A DNA stretch of 64,000 nucleotides from Bacteroidetes bacterium UBA1941 (GTDB lineage: Bacteria; Bacteroidota; Bacteroidia; Chitinophagales; LD1): the NCBI GenBank assembly GCA_002336805.1, contig DDEZ01000007.1, forward strand, positions 124,001 through 188,000, read 5' to 3'. Position 1 is the first letter of the stretch. Each line of letters opens with the position of its first letter. The position numbers and the translations under genes were made by a program. The notes beneath the pieces were generated by a model, which was given only the letters and a program-made list of their open reading frames with translations, was not told where the DNA came from and searched no databases. Positions 63,853 through 64,000 of this stretch are shown here, piece after piece.

Positions 63853-64000
63853 CTATTTTGTCACCACCACTTTGCGCTTCAGGTCTGATCTGTCTCTGGC
63901 CATCAGGTAGTATACGCCTGCTGCAAGGTTCCTGCCGGCAAAGGCGTAAGGTGTATTGGCGCTGAGCTTCATCTCAGCTATCTGCGCACCGATACCATCT
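63853..64000 (-). CDS. T9SS type A sorting domain, C-terminal end of a secreted protein (5' end outside window)
   Basis: The last 48 codons of a leftward gene run from the window edge to a TAG at 63853-63855. The residues MKLSANTPYAFAGRNL, AAGVYYLMARDRSD and the end LKRKVVVTK are the conserved strands and basic terminus of the type A C-terminal sorting domain used by the type 9 (Por) secretion system. The parent protein is therefore exported across the outer membrane and probably attached to the surface. The rest of the protein lies outside the window and its function is unknown. Confidence 0.85.
   Translation of the reverse strand, partial: DGIGAQIAEMKLSANTPYAFAGRNLAAGVYYLMARDRSDLKRKVVVTK

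Overview
The window looks like a chromosome segment from a member of the Bacteroidota, probably a Chitinophagaceae/Sphingobacteriia-type soil or water organism. The evidence is a type 9 secretion (T9SS) C-terminal sorting domain at the right edge, YD-repeat (RHS) proteins of the kind common in this phylum, TAnnTTTG-type promoter elements, few Shine-Dalgarno sequences, and LuxR-like regulators with TPR helices. No rRNA, tRNA, insertion sequence or CRISPR array was seen.

Region 1 (1-6519, + strand) is a defence operon. A partial unknown gene is followed by hsdM, hsdS with an unusual C-terminal extension, a restriction-associated AAA ATPase and an HNH nuclease. The last four are joined by 4-nt ATGA overlaps. 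HsdR is not in the window. The ATPase-HNH pair resembles the PtuA/PtuB logic of Septu.

Region 2 (about 6650-35553, - strand) is a 28-kb co-directional block with mostly tiny gaps or overlaps. Read 5' to 3' it encodes a small secreted protein, a 2876-residue RHS protein with a predicted GIY-YIG nuclease tip, its likely immunity protein, a Skp/OmpH-like protein, a lipoprotein, and an 1890-residue SpvB-like YD protein. A near-complete type II secretion/type IV pilus-like assembly set follows: GspG pseudopilin, prepilin peptidase, GspE, secretin, GspL/PilM-N-like, PilO-like, FN3 lipoprotein, PilP/GspC-like, MORN-type protein, K-like protein, two minor pseudopilins and GspF. Two small unknown genes close the block. 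The gene order suggests a toxin-export island, which I regard as the most interesting feature of the window.

Region 3 (35994-58793) holds two paralogous modules. Each is a very long secreted collagen-like (Gly-X-Y) surface protein on the - strand with a divergent TPR/HTH regulator on the + strand. The two collagen proteins share their N-terminus but end in different phage-tail-fibre-type domains (gp53-like versus Peptidase S74). A three-gene RND efflux operon and one small unknown gene lie between the modules.

Region 4 (58804-64000) is an EmrAB-TolC-like export operon on the - strand, with a divergent AraC regulator on the + strand. It ends with the 3' end of a gene for a T9SS-exported protein entering from the right.
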